Source of the DNA: Flammeovirgaceae bacterium UBA1842
GTDB taxonomy: Bacteria; Bacteroidota; Bacteroidia; Cytophagales; Cyclobacteriaceae
Length of the DNA stretch: 64,000 bases
Direction: 5' to 3'
Assembly: GCA_002338655.1 (NCBI GenBank)
Contig: DDIU01000036.1
Span: 72,058 to 136,057, forward strand
The notes below the pieces were generated by a model. The model made no database searches and had not been told where the DNA came from. It saw nothing but the letters and a program-made list of their open reading frames with translations. The position numbers and the translations under genes were made by a program. Positions 18,201 to 25,724 of the stretch are shown here, piece by piece; positions within the stretch are counted from its first letter, which is position 1, and the number at the start of each line of letters is the position of its first letter.

Positions 18201-18215
18201 CAAAGTACTTTTAAT
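18201..18215 (+). promoter_or_regulatory. Palindromic operator, site 1, before the membrane-protein/regulator pair
   Basis: A perfect 10 bp palindrome AAAGTACTTT (18202-18211) sits 4 bp before ATG 18216. The surrounding 25 bp (18190-18214) match site 2 before creD in all but two positions. The nearest candidate binder is the winged-helix protein coded at 18864-19181. Confidence 0.6.
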
Positions 18216-18860
18216 ATGGACTCTTCAAAACAATACCTTAGCGACATCTCGGAGATAAAAAAAATGATGGAACGGTCCTCCCGTTTCATTTCTTTGAGTG
18301 GATTATCAGGAATATTTGCTGGTATCTATGCCCTTATTGGTGCATTCTTGATCTATAATAGAATGTATACAAGTGATGAATTCTTCTATAAACGTACTTT
18401 CTCGAATTTGGCAATAAGTGATATCAATTATATGATTGTAGTGGCCATATCTGTATTGTTTTTGGCATTGGTAACAGGGATCATATTTACGACTAAAAAT
18501 GCACGCAAACACGATCTTAAAATTTGGGATAACACTACCAAGCGAATGCTAATCAACTTGATGATTCCTTTGGCTGCTGGTGGCCTTATTTGTATCATGC
18601 TGATCAAGGGTCAATACTTCATTATGATAGCCCCTGCAACGCTTATTTTTTATGGGCTGGCACTTGTCAATGCAAGTCATTATACTTATCGCGACATTAG
18701 GTATCTGGGGCTTACGGAGTTATTTACTGGTCTGATTGCGTGTATATATATTGGGTATGGTCTCTTATTTTGGGCTATAGGATTCGGAATACTTCATATT
18801 GTTTATGGAACACTCATGTATTTAAAATATGAGCGTAAAAGTTCCATAAGTAAAGGGTGA
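18216..18860 (+). CDS. Multi-pass membrane protein, partner of a winged-helix regulator
   Basis: ATG 18216 gives 214 residues: a charged N-terminal helix (LSDISEIKKMMERSSRF) and six hydrophobic segments including GLSGIFAGIYALIGAFLI, VVAISVLFLALVTGIIF and LIACIYIGYGLLFWAIGFGI. Earlier in-frame codons overlap the preceding gene and read through non-coding sequence, so they are rejected. It ends 3 bp before the winged-helix regulator gene. In Bacteroidota such a trio (membrane protein, regulator, CreD) is recurrent; a role in envelope stress is plausible but not proven. Confidence 0.75.
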   Translation: MDSSKQYLSDISEIKKMMERSSRFISLSGLSGIFAGIYALIGAFLIYNRMYTSDEFFYKRTFSNLAISDINYMIVVAISVLFLALVTGIIFTTKNARKHDLKIWDNTTKRMLINLMIPLAAGGLICIMLIKGQYFIMIAPATLIFYGLALVNASHYTYRDIRYLGLTELFTGLIACIYIGYGLLFWAIGFGILHIVYGTLMYLKYERKSSISKG

Positions 18861-18863
18861 TTA

Positions 18864-19181
18864 ATGGCATCAGCTAATGATATGAAAAATCCGATAGACA
18901 AATTGAATAAAGCATTTGAAAGCCGTGTAAGGCTTGGCATAATGTCTACCCTGTTGGTCAATGAGTACGTTGATTTTAATTCACTCAAAGACCTGCTCAA
19001 TGTAACGGATGGTAACTTGGCCAGTCACTTAAAGTCATTGGAACAATCGGAATACATCGAAATGAAAAAGGAATTTATAAATAGAAAACCAAACACTAAA
19101 TATTATGTATCAACAAAAGGGAGACAGGCATTTAGCGAACACATCAGTGCGCTAGAAGAATTAATCAAAAACAATAACTAA
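18864..19181 (+). CDS. Winged-helix transcriptional regulator (MarR/ArsR-like, HTH_34)
   Basis: The 105-residue protein is a single winged helix: FESRVRLGIMSTLLVNEYVD, a recognition region VTDGNLASHLKSLEQSEYI and the wing NTKYYVSTKGRQAF. It lies between the membrane-protein gene and creD, both preceded by the same AAAGTACTTT palindrome, so it is the likely repressor or activator of both promoters and thereby autoregulated. Confidence 0.88.
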   Translation: MASANDMKNPIDKLNKAFESRVRLGIMSTLLVNEYVDFNSLKDLLNVTDGNLASHLKSLEQSEYIEMKKEFINRKPNTKYYVSTKGRQAFSEHISALEELIKNNN

Positions 19182-19197
19182 AAAAATTTATTCATTC

Positions 19198-19222
19198 ACT
19201 TTGTTATTCAAAGTACTTTTAA
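19198..19222 (+). promoter_or_regulatory. Palindromic operator, site 2, before creD
   Basis: AAAGTACTTT at 19210-19219 lies inside a 25 bp block that matches 18190-18214 at 23 positions. It lies 13 bp before the creD ATG and suggests a second promoter under the same regulator, since creD is separated from the regulator gene by 51 bp. Confidence 0.6.
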
Positions 19223-19232
19223 AACTTAAATT

Positions 19233-20597
19233 ATGGAACAAAATACACTTATCGACAATGTAGGAAGCTGGATTAAGAATTCAGTGACGCTCAAACTAAT
19301 CACAATCACCATTTTAATGCTCCTATTACTCATCCCAAATTCAATGGTTGATTCAATAATTGTTGAACGTGAATCGCTCAGTGCGCAAACCAATACAGAG
19401 GTAAGCTCCAAATGGGCTGGAAGCCAGCAGATAAATGGACCAATATTGACGATCCCTGTTGTATATGAGTATGAAGATGAAATTAAGGAAAAGAAGACCC
19501 TGATACGCCACACACAATATTATCATCTATTACCGCAAAACCTTAAAATTGATGGAGAAGTAAAACCACTTAAACTTAAACGAGGCATTTATGAAGTCAT
19601 CGTTTACAAATCTAATTTATCACTCTCTGGCAATTTCAATATGGTGCAGCTGGATGCTGACAGAAAAATAGATCATACCAATTTGAAAGAGATAAAGTAT
19701 GACCAGGCTTTCTTAACTATTGGTATCTCAGACCTACGGGGCATTAAAGATGAACTTACGGTAAATTGGAACGGTCAAAAACTGGAAGCCAAACCTGGCA
19801 CATTGTTGAGCTCAATGGTTCCAACAGGGGTTACTATTGAACTGCCAAGTATTGAAGATAATTTGGAATCAGTTATCCATTTTGATTTCGATCTAGCACT
19901 TCAGGGCAGTAAGGACGTATCATTTGTGCCTCTCGGCAATACTACAGAAGTGGCTTTAAGGTCGAATTGGAGCTCCCCGAGTTTCAATGGGAATTTTCTA
20001 CCAGATTCCAGAGAGGTTTCTGAGACTGGTTTTATTGCCAAATGGAAAATCCTTCAATTGAATAGAAATATACCTCAAACTTGGACTGGACTGACCCAGA
20101 GACAAAATATGAGTGAGGCTACTTTTGGCGTCACCCTAATGTCTTCCGTGGACGATTATAAAAAATCGGTAAGGTCATCCAAATATGCCGTAATGACCAT
20201 TGCACTTACCTTTCTCATATTTTTTCTAGTCGAGATACTTAACAAGCGTAAAATACATCCCTTTCAATACGCACTCGTAGGGCTGGCGTTGTGTTTGTTT
20301 TACGTTTTGCTTGTTTCCATTTCCGAGCAGGTGAATTTCAATTTCGCCTATGGTATTTCTTCCTTTACAATAATAACTATGATCAGCTTATACGCATTGA
20401 GTGTATTCAAATCTAAGCGATTGACACTTGTATTGGTCGGGACTTTGTTAGGGATTTATGGGTTTTTGTTCGTAACCCTTCAACTGGTTGATTATGCCTT
20501 GTTGATTGGAAGTTTGGGGCTGGTCTTGATATTGGGATTGACGATGTACTTCACGCGAAATATCAATTGGTACAAGCTGCATACGGCCACAGAATAA
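19233..20597 (+). CDS. creD: CreD-family inner membrane protein
   Basis: The 454-residue protein has an N-terminal membrane anchor (LKLITITILMLLLLIPNSMVD), a large periplasmic beta-rich domain (about 45-310) with ERESLSAQTNTEVSSKWAG and GISDLRGIKD, then five or six C-terminal membrane helices starting near VMTIALTFLIFFLVEIL. This is the CreD architecture. CreD affects envelope integrity and beta-lactam tolerance in enterobacteria and Stenotrophomonas; its biochemical activity is unknown. A strong terminator follows. Confidence 0.92.
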   Translation: MEQNTLIDNVGSWIKNSVTLKLITITILMLLLLIPNSMVDSIIVERESLSAQTNTEVSSKWAGSQQINGPILTIPVVYEYEDEIKEKKTLIRHTQYYHLLPQNLKIDGEVKPLKLKRGIYEVIVYKSNLSLSGNFNMVQLDADRKIDHTNLKEIKYDQAFLTIGISDLRGIKDELTVNWNGQKLEAKPGTLLSSMVPTGVTIELPSIEDNLESVIHFDFDLALQGSKDVSFVPLGNTTEVALRSNWSSPSFNGNFLPDSREVSETGFIAKWKILQLNRNIPQTWTGLTQRQNMSEATFGVTLMSSVDDYKKSVRSSKYAVMTIALTFLIFFLVEILNKRKIHPFQYALVGLALCLFYVLLVSISEQVNFNFAYGISSFTIITMISLYALSVFKSKRLTLVLVGTLLGIYGFLFVTLQLVDYALLIGSLGLVLILGLTMYFTRNINWYKLHTATE

Positions 20598-20603
20598 ATG
20601 TGC

Positions 20604-20642
20604 ATCCCCATGTTCTTGTGTCGAACATGGGGATTAATTTTT
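20604..20642 (+). terminator. Rho-independent terminator after creD
   Basis: A perfect 12 bp stem (ATCCCCATGTTC 20604-20615 with 20623-20634), 7 nt loop, then a T-rich tract TAATTTTT. Confidence 0.9.
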
Positions 20643-20784
20643 AACGGTAATAAAGTGAAGCGACATATGTAAATATAATGAAGCTGTATATTGCTTAATA
20701 TTGAATCATTAATCATATTTGCAACCCTGTCAACGCCAAGGCTCTGACAGGCAAGCCGATTTCATCAAAAAAATCATAAAACAT

Positions 20785-20866
20785 GCCCAGGTGGCGGAAT
20801 CGGTAGACGCGTTGGTCTCAAACACCAATGTCTTCGGACGTGCCGGTTCGACTCCGGCCCTGGGTA
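20785..20866 (+). tRNA. tRNA-Leu(CAA)
   Basis: A class II cloverleaf is read by eye: acceptor arms GCCCAGG and CCTGGGT, anticodon stem TTGGT/ACCAA around loop CTCAAAC (anticodon CAA), long variable arm with GTC-TTCG-GAC, T arm GCCGG-TTCGACT-CCGGC, discriminator A at 20866. The 3' CCA is not encoded. The last bases of the gene recur in the downstream tandem repeats. Confidence 0.95.
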
Positions 20867-21412
20867 CTCTTAAGGCCAGCTTTTAGCTGGCCTTTTTTAT
20901 TGCACAACTTTAATGGGCCGGAGGAGAAGTTTATCCCGATGAGAGAAGCGAGATCGGGAACGATGGCCCAGGGTACTCTTAAAGGTCAGCTTTTTAGCTG
21001 ACCTTTTTTTATTGCACGTCTTTCATGGGCCGGAGGAGAAGTTTATCCCGATGAGAGAAGCGAATCGGGAACGATGACCCTGGGTACTCTTAAGGCCAGC
21101 TTTTAGCTGGCTTTTTTATTGCACAACTTTAATGGGCCGGAGGAGAAGTTTATCCCGATGAGCGTAGCGAGATCGGGAACGATGGCCCTGGGTACTCTTA
21201 AGGCCAGCTTTTAGCTGGCCTTTTTTATTGCACAACTTTAATGAGCCGGAGGAGAAGTTTATCCCGATGAGCGTAGCGAGATCGGGAACGATGGCCCTGG
21301 GTACTCTTAAAGGTCAGCATTATTTTGCTGACCTTTTTTTATTGCACATCTTTCATGGGCCGGAGGAGAAGTTTATCCCGATGAGCGTAGCGAGGTCGGG
21401 AACGATGGCCCT
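20862..21412 (+). repeat. Five tandem 108-114 bp repeats carrying the tRNA-Leu 3' end and a terminator hairpin
   Basis: Units begin at GGGTAC 20862, 20971, 21082, 21190 and 21299; a sixth, degenerate start (GGGCAC) is at 21413. Each has GGCCCTGGGTACTCTTAA (from the tRNA end onward), a 7 bp terminator-like hairpin with a T run, the segment GGCCGGAGGAGAAG, and a second hairpin TCCCGAT...ATCGGGA. The first hairpin is GGCCAGC/GCTGGCC in units 1 and 4 (unit 3 lacks one C on the 3' arm) but GGTCAGC/GCTGACC in units 2 and 5, a compensated change. Spacings are not all multiples of three, so the region is not coding. Confidence 0.95.
20868..20902 (+). terminator. Terminator of tRNA-Leu (first repeat unit)
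   Basis: GGCCAGC pairs with GCTGGCC around a short TTTTA loop, followed by a run of T; the next four repeat units provide back-up copies. Confidence 0.85.
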
Positions 21413-21498
21413 GGGCACTCAAACCCTTTTTTTATTGTCAGTCTTTTGTGGATGAAATGGAAACACCTGCTAATTTAAACTTGTAAATGCACGGGCTT

Positions 21499-21861
21499 TT
21501 ACTGCAAAATAATATCCCCGTCAATACTTAATTGGTTATGTAGTTTTCTTGCAACATCAAGGGTTATGTCTCTTTTGCCATTGAGATATTCGCTAATCCT
21601 GGTTTTTGGAACACCTAATTTTTCTGCCAAATCAGATTGTCTTAGTCCCATTTCATACATTTTTAATTTAATAACGTCCACAAGAGAGGGGGTCTCGATT
21701 TTGAAATGCTTGTCCTCATAATCTGCAACTAAATCTGAAAGCCTATCTAACATGACGAAATCAGGATTATCATAACTCTGATTGTCGCCAACTTTGATAA
21801 TAAACTCCTCAATTAAATTGAGGGCCTTTTCATATTGTTCTTTCGTTTCTACTGTTTTCAT
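21499..21861 (-). CDS. higA: HigA-type antitoxin with XRE helix-turn-helix
   Basis: The 120-residue protein has an N-terminal helical toxin-binding region, then a Cro/C1-type HTH (MYEMGLRQSDLAEKLGVPKT, recognition RISEYLNGKRD) and an Ile/Leu-rich tail. It lies 4 bp after the HigB toxin gene, and the pair shares one promoter-operator upstream. The antitoxin would bind HigB and also repress the operon at the TTACAT-TAT-ATGTAA palindrome. Confidence 0.9.
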   Translation of the reverse strand: MKTVETKEQYEKALNLIEEFIIKVGDNQSYDNPDFVMLDRLSDLVADYEDKHFKIETPSLVDVIKLKMYEMGLRQSDLAEKLGVPKTRISEYLNGKRDITLDVARKLHNQLSIDGDIILQ

Positions 21862-21865
21862 TTCA

Positions 21866-22159
21866 CTAAATGTTTTTCACGTCTATTCTACTATATTCAG
21901 CGTGAGTGCCAATCCAACGGATGTATATCTTTTTTGAAACATATATTACGATCGCAACTAACCTAAAATCATTGCCTTTAATATTAAACACGACTCTATT
22001 GTTACCCACATAATCAGCATTTAAAAAGGATTGTTTTAACTCGTTGAATTTAGACCAATCAGCTTTAGAAACCTTCTTATACCATTCTTCTAACGCTGTT
22101 TTACTACTTGCATGATGTACATAATAATCAACAATCCTTTTTTTACTTACTACTCTCAT
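21866..22159 (-). CDS. higB: HigB-type mRNA interferase toxin
   Basis: The 97 residues match the HigB_toxin family: MRVVSKKRIVDYYVHH, the KTALEEWYKKVSKADW helix, then a small beta sheet NRVVFNIKGNDFRLVAIV and IRWIGTHAEYSRID, with the basic and His residues typical of ribosome-dependent RNA cleavage. The gene order toxin-antitoxin is characteristic of hig loci. It is transcribed from a well-formed Bacteroidota promoter directly upstream. Confidence 0.92.
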   Translation of the reverse strand: MRVVSKKRIVDYYVHHASSKTALEEWYKKVSKADWSKFNELKQSFLNADYVGNNRVVFNIKGNDFRLVAIVIYVSKKIYIRWIGTHAEYSRIDVKNI

Positions 22160-22167
22160 TGATGGTA

Positions 22168-22199
22168 CAAAGTTACATTATATGTAATCATGTAACAAA
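22168..22199 (-). promoter_or_regulatory. Promoter and operator of higBA
   Basis: On the minus strand TTTG (22199-22196), a 20 nt spacer and TAACTTTG (22175-22168) match the Bacteroidota sigma-A consensus TTTG-N20-TAnnTTTG. The palindrome TTACAT-TAT-ATGTAA (22173-22187), plus another ATGTAAC half-site at 22190-22196, fills the spacer, so antitoxin binding would block RNA polymerase. The leader to ATG 22159 is only a few bases. Confidence 0.75.
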
Positions 22200-22335
22200 A
22201 AATATTATCAATAACTTTAGTACGGCATTATTGTGATCTTCATTCTAAGTTGAAATATTGCAAATTTCCTCAAACGCTTAATCATACAGTGAATAACAAA
22301 GTGATGAAATAAGTTTATAACTCTTATTTTTATTT

Positions 22336-22638
22336 ATGATTTATATCACACAACTGATTTTTGTTAAAAAAGGTAAAGAGAGTACCTTTTTAGAATTCGA
22401 AAATTTTGCCATCCCATTAATGGAGAAATACAATGGCAAAATGATATACAGAATACGGCCTGAAAGAGAAGCTTATGTTTCAGCAACTGAAAAACTTCCT
22501 TATGAGATTCATTTTATATCCTTTGAGAGTGAGGACGATTTAAAAAATTTTATGGAAGACGATAGTCGCCTCAACTATATTCATTTAAAAGAAGAGTCTA
22601 TATCTTCAACATTTTTAGTAAAAGGAATGAAAATGTGA
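22336..22638 (+). CDS. DUF1330-like dimeric alpha/beta-barrel protein
   Basis: The 100-residue protein has a ferredoxin-like pattern: MIYITQLIFVKKGKESTFLE, a helix FENFAIPLMEKYNGKMIY, then PYEIHFISFESEDDLKNFME. It resembles DUF1330/ABM-type small domains that dimerise. Substrate and role are unknown. It stands alone between higBA and a DEAD-box helicase gene. Confidence 0.6.
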   Translation: MIYITQLIFVKKGKESTFLEFENFAIPLMEKYNGKMIYRIRPEREAYVSATEKLPYEIHFISFESEDDLKNFMEDDSRLNYIHLKEESISSTFLVKGMKM

Positions 22639-22763
22639 AATTCTCCTGAATTCGTTGATTTTATAAGCTTCTTCATTATGTTTTCAGAATTGCTTAGAAA
22701 GCGTTCATTACCTTTGTGCAATAATTTATTAAACACCATCACTAGACCGGCAAGCCTGTAACC

Positions 22764-23999
22764 ATGAAATTTGAAGACTACTATATTGATAAGGGGATAA
22801 AAACAAGCATCTCAAAGCTTGGCTACAAGAAACCTACGGACATTCAATATAAGGCCATACCCAATATACTGAAAGGTGAGGACGTGCTAGCCATAGCCCA
22901 AACAGGTACGGGTAAAACGGCTGCTTTTGCCATCCCAATACTGCACATCTTACAAGAGCGCAAGATAACAAAACGACCTGATGGCGTTAAATGCCTGATC
23001 ATGGCTCCTACCCATGAGCTTGCGCAGCAAATACATGGAGTGTTTAAAACATTGGGGCAGCATACAAGGGTAGTATCGTATTGCGTTCATGGTGGAGTAG
23101 AACGTGACCCACAAGTGGAAATGCTCAATAAGGGGGTTGACGTTTTAATTGCAACGCCCGGGAGGTTAGCTGACTTAGTTAAAAGACGGCAGCTCGACTT
23201 ACATAGAGTTGAGATACTCGTATTGGATGAAGCAGATCATATGTTGGATTTAGGCTTTATTGACGACATGCGAGCACTCATGCGTCACCTTCCAAGAAAA
23301 CGCCAGACACTTTTCTTCTCGGCTACCATAAATGAAAGTATCAAAGACTTGGCCTATTCACTGGTCACCAATGCCATTAGAATCCAGATTTCACCGAAAG
23401 ATCCAGTGGCTAAGAACATAGAGCATGGCGTGGCTTATGTTGAGATGGACGACAAGCGGTACTTCCTTGAAAATTTGGTAAAATCCCATGCAGATAAAAA
23501 AATATTAGTATTTGTACGTACCAAAGTAAGGGCCGAAAGGGTAAAGAAAGCAATGGAGCGATGTGACGTGGTCACCGATACCATTCACAGCGATAAACTT
23601 CAAGAAGAACGCGAAGCCACCATGAAAGATTTCAGAAGTGGAAACCTCAAGATTCTGATCGCCACCGATGTAAGTGCCAGAGGTATTGACATACCTAATG
23701 TGGAGCTGGTGATTAATTATGACTTACCGGATAGTAGTGAAAACTATATACACCGAGTAGGTAGAACTGGTAGGGGAAGCCAAAAAGGCCAGGCCGTTTC
23801 TTTTTGTAGTACTGAAGAAATAGAGCAGCTTGAGCTAATCGAAACCAATCTTGGTAAACCCGTTAAGAAAATGGATATTTCAGGCTCAGACTACCAAACA
23901 ATTCTCGACTTATCGGAAGAAAAACTAACCGACTGGAAAGGGTTGATGAAGGAGCATGAGATCCAAACCAAACAGAAAAAACGAAAAGGGAAGAAATAG
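22764..23999 (+). CDS. DEAD-box RNA helicase (RhlE-like)
   Basis: The 411-residue protein has all core motifs: the Q motif region KPTDIQYKAIP, Walker A AQTGTGKT (45-52), PTHELAQQ, TPGRL, DEAD in VLDEADHMLD, SAT, and HRVGRTGRG. The C-terminus is a short lysine-rich tail (KQKKRKGKK) instead of a folded RNA-binding domain, as in RhlE-type helicases. It would remodel structured RNA in ribosome assembly or mRNA decay, often in the cold. Confidence 0.93.
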   Translation: MKFEDYYIDKGIKTSISKLGYKKPTDIQYKAIPNILKGEDVLAIAQTGTGKTAAFAIPILHILQERKITKRPDGVKCLIMAPTHELAQQIHGVFKTLGQHTRVVSYCVHGGVERDPQVEMLNKGVDVLIATPGRLADLVKRRQLDLHRVEILVLDEADHMLDLGFIDDMRALMRHLPRKRQTLFFSATINESIKDLAYSLVTNAIRIQISPKDPVAKNIEHGVAYVEMDDKRYFLENLVKSHADKKILVFVRTKVRAERVKKAMERCDVVTDTIHSDKLQEEREATMKDFRSGNLKILIATDVSARGIDIPNVELVINYDLPDSSENYIHRVGRTGRGSQKGQAVSFCSTEEIEQLELIETNLGKPVKKMDISGSDYQTILDLSEEKLTDWKGLMKEHEIQTKQKKRKGKK

Positions 24000-24121
24000 T
24001 ATCCAGTTAATCAATCATCATTACCAAATAAGTGTCGTCTTATTCAATTATACTAGGCCTGCGTTTAGATGTCTGATTAAAAAACCTAACCAACTTTATC
24101 GGAATTAACTAAATTCGATTT

Positions 24122-25147
24122 ATGAGAAATCTTATTCTTTCATTAGCTACAATTTTACTATTCAATTGCTGCCAGCATAAAAATAATAACAATGAATCTG
24201 TAACAAAGGGCATAACTAAAATCGCTTTTGGTTCCTGTTCGCATCAGCAAGATAGTGTTCAACTGTGGCCTGAGATAACAGCCGAAAATCCAGATATCAT
24301 GGTACTTACAGGTGATAATATATATGGTGATACACAAGATATGGCCAAGCTAAAAAAGATGTATGATCTGCAAAAAAATAGGGCCTCCTATCAGCAATTA
24401 CTTAAAAAAACCAAGGTAATTGGTGTTTGGGACGATCATGATTATGGTGTAAATGACGGGGGTAAGCATTATACCAATAAAGATAGCAGCAAATACTTGA
24501 TGCTTGATTTTTTTGATGTCCCAATTAATGACCCGGTAAGAAACCGCCAAGGAGTATATAGCTCCCATACATTGAATAACGGAGATCATTCCGTTAAAAT
24601 CATACTGTTAGACACCCGATATTTTAGGGATACATTGAAAATAGATACCACGGGTAAAAGCAGGTACATTATCAATGAACATGGGGATATATTGGGTGAG
24701 GAACAATGGAAATGGTTGGAGAATGAGCTTAAAAACAGTACTGCCGATGTCAATATTATTGGTAGCAGTATCCAGGTATTGGCTGAGGAACAAATTTTTG
24801 AAAAATGGGCGAATTTCCCTGTAGCCAGAAAAAAATTATTAGGCCTTATTAATGATATTAACCCGAAAAACACGGTCATTATCAGTGGTGATCGTCATAT
24901 CGCTGAGATTTCATCAATTATGCTGGATAATCTTGATTATCCACTGTACGACTTCACCTCTAGTGGACTTACACACACTTGGGCAGAACCATGGGCAGAA
25001 CAGAACAGGTACCGAATAGGAAAGCTTATAAACGAAAAAAACTACGGTATAATAAATATCAACTGGGAAGACAGCTCAATGACCTTTGAAGTAAAAGGCA
25101 ATGATCAAGAAACTTATTACCAATTAAAAGTCCCAATTAAACTATAA
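24122..25147 (+). CDS. PhoD-like alkaline phosphatase family lipoprotein
   Basis: The 341-residue protein has a lipoprotein signal (LSLATILLFNCCQHKNN, Cys at about 16-17). Metallophosphatase motifs follow: GSCSHQQD, VLTGDNIYGDTQ, GVWDDHDYGVNDGG, and a C-terminal ISGDRHIAEIS. PhoD-type enzymes release phosphate from mono- and diesters outside the cytoplasm using Fe/Ca. It is about 30% shorter than Bacillus PhoD, as in the compact Bacteroidota forms. There are no phosphate-starvation genes beside it. Confidence 0.87.
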   Translation: MRNLILSLATILLFNCCQHKNNNNESVTKGITKIAFGSCSHQQDSVQLWPEITAENPDIMVLTGDNIYGDTQDMAKLKKMYDLQKNRASYQQLLKKTKVIGVWDDHDYGVNDGGKHYTNKDSSKYLMLDFFDVPINDPVRNRQGVYSSHTLNNGDHSVKIILLDTRYFRDTLKIDTTGKSRYIINEHGDILGEEQWKWLENELKNSTADVNIIGSSIQVLAEEQIFEKWANFPVARKKLLGLINDINPKNTVIISGDRHIAEISSIMLDNLDYPLYDFTSSGLTHTWAEPWAEQNRYRIGKLINEKNYGIININWEDSSMTFEVKGNDQETYYQLKVPIKL

Positions 25148-25235
25148 GGTCAGATTAAATCATTTATAATTGGATGTTTTTGAGTAAAATTTAATTTTAT
25201 TGAACAATACTCTTAACTTTGCGTTTCTATTCAGA

Positions 25236-25604
25236 ATGAGTATTAAAAATTCCATATCATTTAAGATCATTGCCCTATTTATGGGCTTACAGGTGTTCAA
25301 TATTAGCCTGAACCAAAGTGATTTTCTCCTTGGTAAAATGGGAAATGGGATTGTCTATGTAAATGAAATGGAGACAGTGGTTGAATTCATCGTTGAATTC
25401 TGTATTACGGGAAATGATGTATTTCCTGAAACACAGGTGCCTGGAGGAACATTGATTTTCGAAGAAGAAGAAACCCACCATTCAGAAACCGGGATTAGCT
25501 TATTTACTCTTTATAACCCTGATCATCTTTATATCAATCACTTCTCACATCAGATGTGGAGTGAACCCAGTAGTGATGTCACTACACCCCCTCCCCGAGC
25601 TTAG
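25236..25604 (+). CDS. Small secreted or membrane-anchored protein of unknown function
   Basis: ATG 25236 gives 122 residues with a hydrophobic N-terminal segment (IIALFMGLQVFNISL) followed by a Glu/His-rich mature part (EEEETHHSETG) and a Pro-rich end (TTPPPRA). An alternative TTG start at 25200 adds 12 residues. Small proteins of this layout are common in Bacteroidota in front of metal- or anion-transport genes, here SulP 120 bp downstream. I do not recognise a family. Confidence 0.5.
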   Translation: MSIKNSISFKIIALFMGLQVFNISLNQSDFLLGKMGNGIVYVNEMETVVEFIVEFCITGNDVFPETQVPGGTLIFEEEETHHSETGISLFTLYNPDHLYINHFSHQMWSEPSSDVTTPPPRA

Positions 25605-25724
25605 CTTGAAATACTAAATATTGCTCTTGTAATCGTGTTAATGGAATTTACTCTTTAAAAACACGGCTACAACAATCATCCTATTGATCATAAATAATTT
25701 CAAAAAGCATAACATTAATAACAT

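Noticed and set aside
18039..18215. Longer N-terminus for the membrane protein before the regulator
   Set aside because: It would overlap the preceding gene out of frame and run through the operator palindrome; ATG 18216 gives a sensible start.
20701..20750. TGCAACCC before tRNA-Leu as another ECF promoter
   Set aside because: The GTC element is missing at the 17 nt position; the region instead forms a CCTGTCA/TGACAGG hairpin.
20862..21412. Tandem repeats taken as a CRISPR array
   Set aside because: Units of about 110 bp are joined directly with no variable spacers, contain tRNA sequence and terminators, and no cas gene is near.
21228..21455. Open frame of 75 codons with a repeated peptide EEKFIPMSVARSGTMA
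   Set aside because: It lies wholly in the tRNA-linked tandem repeats, whose spacings (109, 111, 108, 109, 114) do not keep frame, and the conserved features are RNA stems, not codons.
24398..24879. Minus-strand open frames inside the PhoD-like gene
   Set aside because: They are antisense to a well-supported enzyme gene and have no family pattern, start context or neighbours.
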